Assembly: GCA_015680685.1 (NCBI GenBank)
Contig: MNCI01037900.1
Coordinates: forward strand, 492,810 to 554,809
Source: Gnetum montanum
Taxonomy: Eukaryota > Streptophyta > Gnetopsida > Gnetales > Gnetaceae
Length of the DNA: 62,000 bases
Direction of reading: 5' to 3'
The notes beneath the pieces are model-generated. The model searched no databases. It worked only from the letters and a program-made list of their open reading frames with translations, and was not told the origin of the DNA. A program made the position numbers and the translations under genes. Positions 1-8,650 of this stretch are shown here, in pieces; within the stretch, counting starts at the first letter, position 1; each line of letters opens with the position of its first letter.

Positions 1-271
1 AAAAGCATTTGGAAGGCTTGGCAGGTCTTACATTCTCATGTGAATTGGAATAATGTTCATATCAATCCTACTCTCCTTTCTAAGATTTTCCCTTGGTGGC
101 TGCCCCTATTGCTTGCTCCTCTAGCCACCTCAAATGCCAGGACATCCACCATTTGGTTTCAAAAGGGAATTGTTTCCCTTAGATGTCTTTATCTCACCAA
201 TCAGTGGATTACTTGGGATATGTTCAAAAACTTATATGGGGCTTCCAGATCTATGCACCACTACCTTGACA
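1..271 (+). pseudogene. LINE reverse transcriptase, C-terminal part
   Basis: An open frame from base 1 reads KSIWKAW, then a segment with FPWWLPLLLAPLATS, ARTSTIWFQKGI and LYLTNQWITWDMFKNLYG. This is the hydrophobic and tryptophan-rich connection between the RT thumb and the zinc finger in plant L1-like LINE ORF2 proteins, in particular the W-x-KGI-x-x-L and W-x-x-F/L-x-x-x-YG pattern. The catalytic FADD part would lie to the left of the window. The frame is open across 90 codons and stops being readable at the n at 272. Confidence 0.75.
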
Positions 272-272
272 N

Positions 273-431
273 GGAACAAAACCTCTTTATTGATAGAATG
301 GATGAGTGGGTGTAGTGGACTCACTGTTTCAAATAATTGATCTCTCATGACTTAATAACATAAAACACATCTCAACCAACGATCCACATGAGTGTTTTAT
401 TCGTAGATGAGATTACTTACAAAAACATGAA
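273..431 (-). repeat. gypsy spacer fragment between two n joins
   Basis: This 159-base piece is bounded by single n at 272 and 432. It matches the non-coding spacer of the TGATGA gypsy elements at 8220-8350 and, more weakly, at 21820-21960, including the shared blocks ATAGAATGGATGA and CACATGAGTGTTTTATT. It interrupts the LINE reading frame. It may be a real insertion or a repeat contig placed here by the scaffolder. Confidence 0.7.
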
Positions 432-499
432 NCAATCACTGCAATAGATCATGGCACAAAGAAGAGTCTGAACAGTTTTAGCTCTCCCTCTTTTCACGA

Positions 500-943
500 A
501 TTTGGAGCCTTTCGACTCTTCCAAAAATTAAACAATTTCTTTGGTGCCTCCTTCATCAAGGCCAACCTATCGGCAAACGTCATGAATACCTTGGGATTCC
601 AAACCCTAATTGCCCTCTCTGTGGAGGTCCTGATGATTTTGTCCACATTTTTTGGCATTGCCCCTTCGCTCAGTCTTCATGGGAGTGGGTTTCTAAATTT
701 TTCCCTTTGTGCAAGTTTTCCCATGAGGATATCTTGTTCGGCTTTCTGGCCACCCCCTCTACTGACCTTCAGTTTCTTTGGGAAGTTATTAGGCCTCTCG
801 TTATTTACTATATATGGAAGCGGGGATGCACTGCTCTTTTCCAGAACACTGATCCGTCTAACTCTAACCATTTAACTAGATGGAAAAATTTCAAATTCTT
901 CGCCTTGTGCATTTCCAAATTATATCTCACACTTCTAAGTTAA
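500..943 (+). pseudogene. LINE ORF2 zf-RVT zinc-binding domain and C-terminus
   Basis: An open frame of about 147 codons begins inside the domain with IWSLSTLPKIKQFLWCLLHQ, the usual lead-in of the zf-RVT domain of plant LINEs. It continues into CPLCGGPDDFVHIFWHC (611-661), a C-x2-C-x7-H-x4-C zinc-binding site with all four ligands present, then a W-rich tail that includes LWEVIRPLVIYYIWKR. It ends at the stop at 941-943. In intact elements this domain follows RT and helps bind the template RNA. The frame itself has no stop, which makes this the best-preserved LINE part. It was probably continuous with 1-271 before the break at 272-432. Confidence 0.85.
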
Positions 944-1290
944 AGTTGGATACTAATCAGTTGTTTTATTGTTTGTAGCCTTGGAGCAGATACACCAATT
1001 TGTGTACTCTTCCTCATCTCGATCTGCTACATCGGAGTGTCTCATCGTAATTTTGAGCATTTTTAGCTCTTTGTTGGTTCCCTAGTCTTATTAACTCACA
1101 GTTCTTATTTATTCCTAGCATGAGGTTGCTCTTTGGAATGTACTCCCACACCCTGTGAAGGATTATGTATCAAGATGTTTTCCTTCAACATCTGCATTTG
1201 ACATTGTTCTTCTCCCTATTTAACCATCAATATGTTCAGATGTTGATCATGTACAATCTCATTTAATTAATAAAATTCTATTTTTACACC

Positions 1291-1899
1291 CCCCCTAAAA
1301 TTAAGTTTAGTATTTAAATTTAGTATTAGTAACTAAAATTAAATTTATAATTTAAAAGCTTCTCAATTAAGAGTCTTTGTCACTAGCCTAGCATCTCATT
1401 TTATTAATTGATATTTTTAAAATAAAGCACTAATATAATAGGAGCTATAAGAGTTATCTGTGTACCTTAACTTGTAGTTATTGCAAGTATGTGACCATGC
1501 ATGATGGCATGAGGCTTTTGTGAATAATTCCATAACAATATTTAAATTTTGTACGTAAGGAGACCTAAATATTCAACCTCTCACATATTACTATTTGTTG
1601 AGATTGAAATTAGTTTTTATTTTATTTAAACATATGTTGTAAGGACCTAGGGATACATAAACATGGGTGAACAACATCATCCTAATCATTGTCAAAGTGC
1701 ATGCATTAACACAATGTAATTAATGTAAGTTAAGACACAACATCGAGAATTCCATCATAAATGCATCATTAAAAATGATAGGAAGTGTTTCTTTCTCAAG
1801 TTGAATAGCTTAGTTCAAGTCTAGGTGTAGCTAGATCAAAAGAGATTAAGGGTTTAAACTCTACAACTCTAAAGTAATGAGCCAAATGACAAAAATATA
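1291..1899. other. AT-rich stretch without a recognisable gene
   Basis: Nothing coding or structured was recognised here. It begins with a short C-run after the LINE tail, and several near-copies of AAATTAAATTTA lie at 1300-1350. Confidence 0.6.
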
Positions 1900-2045
1900 G
1901 AGAGGGTGTTGAAATAAAAAATAATTGAAACATAGGTATACCCCAAGATATATAGAAATTTATAACTCAATGCTAACTAGTAGAATCAAACTTGTGACCT
2001 AGGGTTACGAGGACAAGATCCATGCTACTAGGCTAACACCTCATT
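1900..2045 (-). mobile_element. SINE-like unit with tRNA-type box A and box B
   Basis: On the minus strand, TAGCCTAGTAGC (2035-2024) fits the Pol III box A consensus TRGCNNAGYNGG at all but the last base. AGTTTGATTCT (1992-1982) fits box B GGTTCGANTCC with a few transitions. The spacing of about 32 bases between them is normal for a tRNA-derived promoter. The unit runs on about 70 bases into a T-rich end. No cloverleaf can be folded around the boxes by eye, so it is a SINE head rather than a tRNA gene. Confidence 0.5.
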
Positions 2046-2049
2046 GTTA

Positions 2050-2407
2050 TGGGTTGAACAAATATAGTCACAACCCTTTGCAAGTTAAAGTATTAAGAAT
2101 AGGAAAGGATGTTTGTAACAACACTACTCTAGGGAAGCACCACTCAAGAGCCCCAAAATAACCAAATGTTCAAGAGTGGACTTATGGTAGATTACACCTC
2201 AACATCCTCAAAAACCTATGAACATAATGTAAGTACATAACTCATAAACCACAACCCATGGATAGGAGCATCACGAGGATGCATTTATAATCATATAAAC
2301 AACTAAATCAATGCAACACAAACAACACACTTGAATAACACTAGCATACACATAAGACATTGTTCCCTTAAGAGAACTAAGACTCTTTCCTACTCTAGTG
2401 CATCTAG
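2050..2407 (+). repeat. dispersed repeat, left half, split by the Tekay element
   Basis: This stretch aligns along its length with 35205-35510. Shared blocks include CCAAATGTTC, CAATGCAACACAAA and ACTAGCATA, and the order is the same. The copy at 35205-35740 is continuous. Here the sequence stops at the Tekay LTR start, and the matching right half resumes at 32904. It does not code for anything I recognise. Confidence 0.7.
2403..2407 (+). repeat. target-site duplication TCTAG, left copy (Tekay)
   Basis: TCTAG directly precedes the 5' LTR start TGTAATAACC. The same five bases at 32904-32908 follow the inferred end of the 3' LTR. The uninterrupted homologous repeat reads CATCTAGTCCTAA at about 35500, which agrees with a single TCTAG before insertion. 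Confidence 0.6.
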
Positions 2408-2937
2408 TGTAATAACCCATATTTTTGGATATTCAAGTTTGTATATTTATCTATGTGCTTGTGCTTATTTATGCTTTGGTCATTATATTATGTGCTGGAT
2501 ATGCTTGTTGGTTAGTTGGATTTTCCTAGCTCTATATTTGATTTTGTGTATATTTTATTATACATTATTTAATTAAGCATTTTTAGGTGGTATGCACTAA
2601 CTTAGTGAATGAGATTGGCAAATTTTCATGGAAAATATGGTATGGGCATGGCATGGACAGGTGAAGGCATGGTTGATTTTTAGGTTAGCATATTATTTTT
2701 ATTTAATAATTAATCGATATAGCATGCATTGTCCCTTTGTTGTGATTTTGGTATAAGTTATTAGTTTTATTAATGTCATTGCTTTTATTATGATTGTAAT
2801 TTTAGAAGGTTAGTTAGTTTTTATACATTAGGCTTTTGGGATATTTTTCAAGAAAACCCCACATTCCATTTAACCAAGCACTTTGGCATCCATTTTCTTG
2901 GATGTGGAAGCTTTGTGAAATGAAAGCTTGTGGTAAT

Positions 2938-3109
2938 GTATGGAAGGTTTGTGTGCATAGATTAGAGAAAGAGCATAGTTGAGTTCATGTGTTGCTAGTA
3001 GATCTATGCGTTGGTTTTTTCAAGTGAGTAATCTTAGAACTTATTCCTGTTTGTTTTGGTTTATATGATTTTTGTGCATATTCAACGTGAAATAGGTTTT
3101 CCTAAATTT
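2938..3109 (+). repeat. 172-base direct repeat, left copy (matches 3864-4035)
   Basis: It is identical to 3864-4035 except for two bases (C/G in GTGTGCAT/GTGTGGAT and G/C in ATGCGTT/ATGCCTT). It ends exactly at the n at 3110. It is Tekay LTR sequence read through as if the LTR at 3111-3863 were absent. Confidence 0.9.
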
Positions 3110-3110
3110 N

Positions 3111-3863
3111 CATGATGTGCTCTAATTCTAATGCTACTCCTGATGGCAGTGGAAAATAATACTAACTAATCTAAGCTAAGAGGAAAAGGGTAAGAAATCT
3201 AATCTAGCCTAAGTGCGATGAGCAACCGATTCCTTGATCAACCGTACACATCTTGGACTTCATGCACGACTGCCACTGGGACTACCAAGCATAGGCCTAG
3301 GTACGCCACTGGGATTACCAAGCGCAGACCCCAAATACGCCACTGGGTTACCAAGCGTAGATCCCCCTAGCTACACCACTGGGCTACCAAGCATTCACAC
3401 TTAAATGCTCGTAATCAAGTCGAACTCGTTCCACTTCTAGGATTTAAAGGGTGAGAAACTAATCGCGATAAGTAACCGATTCCTTAACTAGCCGTACACA
3501 CCCGTAGATGCTCGTAGTCAAGTCGTACTTACACCGCGCTATGAAAGCAATAAATAACATGAAATAAATAACAATAAATAAACTAAGTGAATGCTGCAAT
3601 GATGAAGTAATCTCGATCTTTATTGCCGGTCATGTGCGTGTCCAAGTATGGCACACTCGAATAAAGACACCGTACAATCACATTCACCACACTGCGGGCA
3701 GACACGGGAAAATTCTAACTCTGGAGGGATCAAACTGCCAGAGCTTCGCTACACTAAAACTGGGATTCCGAATAAGGGAGAGCCGCCTCTTATTTATAGA
3801 CATGACGGCTGACTGCGATATCGCGTACGCGATATCGCGGCCGACGCAAACCGCGTCTCATCA
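3111..3863 (-). repeat. TGATGA-family gypsy LTR, partial and CpG-rich
   Basis: It is homologous to the LTRs at 5546-6483 and 10612-11418 and ends CTCATCA at 3857-3863. About 200 bases of the end that starts TGATGAG are missing at the n. On the minus strand a TATA box TCTATAAATAAGAG lies at 3801-3788. Upstream of it is a perfect 24-base palindrome at 3815-3838, two GCGATATCGC units around GTAC. Four tandem units with CCACTGGG and ACCAAGC start at 3273, 3306, 3340 and 3376. AATAAAGATCGAGATTACTT on the minus strand gives the polyadenylation signal. Many CpGs survive, unlike in the other copies, so it is likely young. The TSD would be GTATG, seen on the right at 3864-3868. Confidence 0.8.
3815..3838. 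promoter_or_regulatory. 24-base perfect palindrome of two GATATC sites in U3
   Basis: Two GCGATATCGC decamers joined by GTAC read the same on both strands. The palindrome lies 14 bases upstream (minus strand) of the TATA box in the LTR. Decayed forms of the same motif occur at this place in every LTR of the family in the window. A role as a transcription-factor site is inferred. Confidence 0.6.
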
Positions 3864-4640
3864 GTATGGAAGGTTTGTGTGGATAGATTAGAGAAAGAGC
3901 ATAGTTGAGTTCATGTGTTGCTAGTAGATCTATGCCTTGGTTTTTTCAAGTGAGTAATCTTAGAACTTATTCCTGTTTGTTTTGGTTTATATGATTTTTG
4001 TGCATATTCAACGTGAAATAGGTTTTCCTAAATTTCTTCACATCTGTTTGAATCATGTTGGGATGTCAATATTACTTTGCACATGGAGATTACCTAATTT
4101 GTATGGTTATTTCATTATTCCCTTCCTAATATAATTTCATGATTTTTTTTCATCAATTTTGGGAACAAGGGTTTTGTAAGAATTATTGTACTAACTATTT
4201 TAGGAATTGGTCATTGTGCATTAGAATCATATCGATATGTCACTATGTTCATTTTTCCATAGATTCCAATGGGTTTTGACCATTTTGCTAAATTTCAAAT
4301 TTTTGTCACTTTATGAGTTTTAGTGAATATGTTAGGGTTTAAAACTTTTTGTTTTTCCATCATTTTTGTTTGTCACTTTTTCTTCAATTTATGTGCTTGT
4401 TCTTAGTCTTTGAGTCATGTCCTCAATATCCTTGGTGTTCCCTATTGATTATCATTTGTTTAGAGGTCTTTTCATGTTGTATTAAAAAACAATGATAATA
4501 GTTACTTGATAGTAATCTCTTATATTTTTTGATGATACCTAGACACAAATGTCCAAAAGTATATATAGTTAATAGAAACCATCATGACTTTTAAGATACA
4601 ATGTTGAAACCATGACTCAACCATGAATTGTGATGAGATT

Positions 4641-5545
4641 GTTAGTGTTGATCATGAGTCATGGCTAGATATCTTAACAATAGGGCTAGAGTGAACCATT
4701 TATTCCATTGTCTTCATGCATCCATTAAGGACCCCTTGTTTCCTCTTCATTTCTAGATAGACAAGGATGCACATGTTCATGTGATGGACTTGGAGCATAG
4801 TTAATTAGCGGAGGCAACGCATCATGACCATTCTCAAAAGAGGGGCTAAACCTCTTTTGGAAAATTTGGTGGATTCAAGTAGGCCCCATGGTTTCAAATA
4901 TAGTGGGTAGTAGCAACAACAACAATAGTAGCCATAATAATAGTCTTTAAGTGACGGAACCACTTGTGGATCCATTACTTACCATGCTTGCAAGAAGATT
5001 TGACACATATGTGGGGATTATCTTAACTGTCATAACTATGGCTTGTCAAGTCATAAGAGTTTTCACTATCCAAAGCATTTGAGTATTGAAGGTTCTCAAT
5101 AGGGTAGTAGACCTATAGGTGATTAGGGTGGTACTAGGATGCATGCACATGTGTATGTCTTGAGTAACTAGTTGGTTGATGCTCAACCCAATAACATGAT
5201 GGAGTATGGAGGTACAATTTTAGATTTTGTAGTTTTGATTCTAGTTCTAGTTAGTTATTTTTTGATCCATGGATAGTTAGATGTTTGGGTTTGGAAAGCC
5301 ATTCTCTTGTCCAAGGGCTTACCATTAACATCATTAGTGACAATGTGCTCACTATGGATCAAGTCTTCAAATATGTATACCTAGTGATTCAAGATGTCTC
5401 TTGGCTTAATAATCTCCTTATCATGAGTCTAGGCAATTATGATGTCATATTGGGTATGGATTGATTATCTCATTATCAAGGCATCTTGGATTACTATTGT
5501 AAGACACTTTTCTTAGTGATAGTTAATGGTGTTCAAGTGACCATG
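4641..5545 (+). pseudogene. Tekay/Del gag end and protease remnant
   Basis: 4641-5200 is heavily degraded. It includes a Cys/His cluster (CGDYLNCHNYG at about 5016) that could be a gag zinc knuckle. From about 5298 the frame reads SHSLVQGLTI, then a segment ending SLGNYDVILGMD (about 5425-5462), a stop, and YQGILDYYCKTLFLVIVNGV. This is the end of the gypsy protease and its link to RT: G-x-YDVILGMDWL is the flap and C-terminal protease signature, with W turned into a stop. The reading ends at 5545, where el1 is inserted, and continues after 11423. Confidence 0.7.
5541..5545 (-). repeat. target-site duplication CCATG, left copy (el1)
   Basis: CCATG directly before the LTR start TGATGAG at 5546 matches CCATG at 11419-11423, directly after the other LTR end. 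A perfect 5-base duplication is standard for Ty3/gypsy integrase. Confidence 0.9.
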
Positions 5546-6483
5546 TGATGAGTGGCGAGGTACCCGTACACTCAACGATACGAATACAAGTGTTTCATGC
5601 ATGATCTGGTCAAACTCCGCAGACGGGCTAGTTGTGGTATCTAGATAGTTACTCGTTGATTGCAATTTGCTGTCTTCCCACATGGACTAGTATTTGCTTT
5701 GTCACATATGGTTTAGTCCAGAGTGAGGTGTATGATGGGTTCCTAAAATAATGCTACTCCTGGAAGCAATGGAAAATAATCTGTAATTAAGCTAAGAGGG
5801 AAAAGGGAGAGAGAGAGCTATACTAAGAGGAGATAGGGAGAGAGAGTCTAAGCTAGCCTAAGTGTGATGAGCATCCATTCCTTAATCATTCATACATATC
5901 TTAGACCTCATTCATGACTACTACTGGGATTACCAAGCGCAGATCCTAGGTATGCTACTGGGTTACCAAGTAGTCACACTTAAATGCTTGTGATTAAGTC
6001 ATACTCATTCCACGTTTAAGGAGTTTAGGGTGAAGAGATATTAACTACGAAAACAATAATTAATTAAGTAATTTAAACTAAGTGAATGCTACAATGATGA
6101 AGTAATCTCAATCTTTATTTTCGGTCATGTGCATGTCCAAGTACGTCACACTCGAATAAATGATGCCATACAATTACAATCACAACACTGCGGGCATGCA
6201 CTGGGAGAGAGGGTTGAGGGGAAAAAATGACAAAAAGATCCTACTCTAATACTAATTTCTAACTAACTCGTCCCATGTGCCTACATGTGTATTTATAGGC
6301 TCACATAGGAACCGCAATATCGTGTATGCGATATTGCATCAGGTCATGATATCAGGTATCTGATATCGAGGGTTTGATATCAGGACTCATCAGATAACAA
6401 GGGCCCAATATCGGGGGTCCGATATTAGGACTCATTAGATAATAGAGGCTTGATAATAGGACCTAACAAACCATGACTCATCA
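5546..6483 (-). repeat. el1 3' LTR (938 bases)
   Basis: It starts TGATGAG and ends ACTCATCA, inverted repeats of each other. On the minus strand, U3 holds several GATATC or near-GATATC sites (6310-6430), then a TATA box GCCTATAAATAC (6300-6289). An AATAAA signal at about 6115 and two tandem units with ACTGGGATTACCAAGC follow downstream. It is roughly 85-90% identical to 10612-11418 by eye. The bases just outside on the internal side, GTGGGCTTA (minus strand), are the likely polypurine tract. A CTTGAGGACGAG motif precedes that, as in many plant gypsy elements. Confidence 0.9.
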
Positions 6484-6657
6484 TAAGCCCACAACTGAAT
6501 AACAACTCGTCCTCAAGTCAAAGAAAGTGAGGAACAAGTTCAATTGATTACACAGTGGGTAGGTATGGGATTATTGATTGACTAGGAATTTATTCATGCC
6601 ATAGTGGAGAATTAAACAAAATTTGGACACAAACACAAAAGATAAAACTTGTGGAAC

Positions 6658-7095
6658 TCATGGGGTTCCCGATAGTGGTGGCTCCTCCATGGGTGCCTTT
6701 CCTTTGTTCTACACTCTAGGCTTTTGAGATTGATATTGTTGAAGAAGTGCCTGAAATTTCTCCTCTTCTATCCATAGATTATGAGCCGTCCATGCTAATG
6801 TTCCAATGTTTGATGACGTTAGCACTTTCCATGGACACAGCAACTACGGAAACACTTGATTGGCCTTGACATGCCATGCCGCAAATAGCCGTCGTTCCTC
6901 TTCATAAGCTCGGGCCTTGACCTCTCCTCCTTTTACTTAAATAGATTATGCAATAGTAGGAGTTCCATGATGGATGCTAAATGATTATGCCTTCTGCTCT
7001 GCATGTTCTACATGAGGTCCTTGGCCTTTGCCTCCCCCTAGTTGTTCGGTTGCACCTTGAGAAGGTCCTCCTTGTTGTCTTCTTTTAGGGGCCAT
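6658..7095 (-). pseudogene. el1 second ORF, internally deleted (env-like position)
   Basis: It starts MAPKRRQQGGPSQG at 7095 and ends MEEPPLSGTP at a stop at 6658-6660. Its start and its end match those of the much longer second ORF of el2 (17395-20157: MAPKKGAQ... and MEEPPPRR). Shared C-terminal pieces are EEERR followed by VKANQ, and LWIEEEKFQALLQQYQSQKP against LRIKEGKL in el2. The whole central part of about 770 codons is lost. It lies directly before the 3' LTR, the place of the env-like ORF in Athila elements. The function is unknown. Confidence 0.65.
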
Positions 7096-8650
7096 CCATA
7101 ATCACACAAAGATCAATTATTAGTAAGGTTATTGAAAAAATTTCAATGATTTCATACCTTACTCATTGCCTTTAATAAATGTTAAATTCTTTGCTTAGTG
7201 TGATTTTAGAGTTAGAAATTTTTTCAAGGAAGTTGCCCTAAAAGTTTAATGTCAGACCTGGTTTGTTTAGGTGACATAAAAGGACATGTAATGGTTTTGA
7301 GAAATGTTTGATAAAATGATGATAAAGGAAAGAATAGATTTGGCAATGAAGTACTCAGAGGGTATAAAATGATGTGGTAGTATGCAACAAGTACAAATTA
7401 CAAAAGTCACGCAAGTCGGTCCTCCCCAAAGCAGGTTCCAACCTATAATGCCCTTGTGTAACCACACCTTAAAATGTCCGTAGGCACTAGAAGGGTTAAA
7501 TGTAATCTTCATTGATGCAACAAAACACACACATGTAGATGCCACCATGATGAGGTATAAATTCAATGCTACACAAGTCACAAGTCCTAATTACATGAAC
7601 AGCGAGGTGAGGCGAATTTTAGAAGGGACTACAGAGATTGGGACATGAGGTAATTGGCCCAAGGTAGAATGAACCCTCAGTGTAAGGCATGATTAATGTG
7701 TCATTAACCTGTCACTCCAAAATCAGAACCAAGTCCATTCCTCTAATTAGTGACATCGCATTGCTTCATCTAATGATGGACAACCATAAGAGCACCATGA
7801 CAGTAAGGTGTATGATCACTTGGCGTTTCGTACAAGGGAGGAGTGATTTTGCTTTGTGGCACTTTCTCTTCTCTCTTTTTTTTTGAAGTATTGCTTTATC
7901 CAAAGAAGCTGCCTACCTTTAGGCATGGATTCATGTCTTTCTAGTGGGGCCCCCTAGGATAGCATTATTATTATTTTCTGGTTGAGTGCCTTTTGATTAC
8001 TCTTACTCCCATTTTTCATTAGATCTATAAGGATCTTAGTACAACCAAGCTACATGATAACTCTTATAGATGCCATCAAAGAGAATCCGCAAGTCCCCTT
8101 GATGTCACACCCTGGCCATTCCTTCTTGGTCCATCATTCTTCATTCTGGGCACAATAACACAAAATTACTTTAAGTTTTAATGATTAGGAATATCATTGT
8201 ACCCATGGTAGAGCCTCTTATTAATAGAATGGATGAATGGATGTTGTGGGCTCGCTGTTTAAATAATTAGTCACCTGAGACTTGATAGCATAGAACAACA
8301 CCTCAACCAATGAGTCACATGAGTGTTTTATTTGTAGATGAGATTAGTTGCAAAAAGATAAAACAATAATTTGAAAGATGAAAAACTGGAAAACAAAAAG
8401 TTGAAAAATTAAAGAAATAGAAAAACATTTATTAATTCTGTGTTGTTAGAATGGAGGATACCCCCCATAGCGAAACGATTGAGCATGGCTAGAATTAATA
8501 AATGGAAGATTGGGATCCTTGCATGTTGAAAATATTGGGACCTTGTCATATTTGAACCACTAGGTGTCTTTTGATGTGGTGGTTGGAATGTACCCCAAGT
8601 GGGGTTCACACACTTGATTATAGTAAGCATAGTGGGGCAATTTATAAGAT
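7096..8650 (-). other. el1 internal spacer, conserved with el2 but non-coding
   Basis: No domain is readable. Long blocks match el2 in the same order: the 7395-7480 segment with TTGTGTAACCAC matches 21075-21130, 7905-8110 with CTGCCTACCTTTAGGCA matches 21490-21700, and 8220-8290 matches 21815-21900. One block (about 7905-7950) also recurs in el3 at about 45745-45790 in the opposite orientation. The conservation across independent insertions shows it is a real part of the element. The promoter-like segment present in el2 at 20700-20770 has been deleted here. Confidence 0.65.

Larger units (their letters stand above)
1..1290 (+). mobile_element. 3' end of an L1-like plant LINE
   Basis: This is the tail of a non-LTR retrotransposon. 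In order it holds the end of the reverse transcriptase ORF, a zf-RVT zinc finger, a stop at 941-943 and a 3' UTR of about 350 bases that ends in a T-rich stretch after an AATAAA at about 1270. The 5' part lies outside the window. The copy is dead, because the reading frame is interrupted between 272 and 499. Two n characters bound a 159-base contig (273-431) that is not LINE sequence. No target-site duplication could be tested because the 5' end is missing. Confidence 0.85.
2408..4640 (+). repeat. 5' LTR of the Tekay/Del element (distal part missing)
   Basis: It aligns with the LTR at 13319, starting with the common ends TGTAATAACC/TGTAAGAACC and TATGCTTTGGTCATT. Conserved blocks run to the segment GATTGTTAGTGTTGATCATGA at about 4632, which matches 14529-14549. 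The last 1.5 kb or so of the 3' LTR has no counterpart here, so this LTR is truncated. I found no clear tRNA-Met primer site after it. It is interrupted by the n at 3110 and a TGATGA-family LTR (3111-3863). Confidence 0.7.

Noticed and set aside
582-875. Open frames at 582-875 (plus) and 677-871 (minus)
   Set aside because: They overlap the LINE zinc-finger frame at 500-943, which alone shows a known domain.
1981-2040. tRNA gene on the minus strand
   Set aside because: Box A and box B are present but no acceptor, D and anticodon stems can be paired around them; a SINE head fits better.
3634-3891. Open frame of 85 codons on the plus strand
   Set aside because: It lies wholly within the TGATGA-family LTR, antisense to its promoter, and runs over the LTR end; it is open only because this LTR is less decayed.
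4600-4700. tRNA primer site after the Tekay 5' LTR
   Set aside because: No TGGTATCAGAG-like sequence was found; the LTR end is missing or too decayed.
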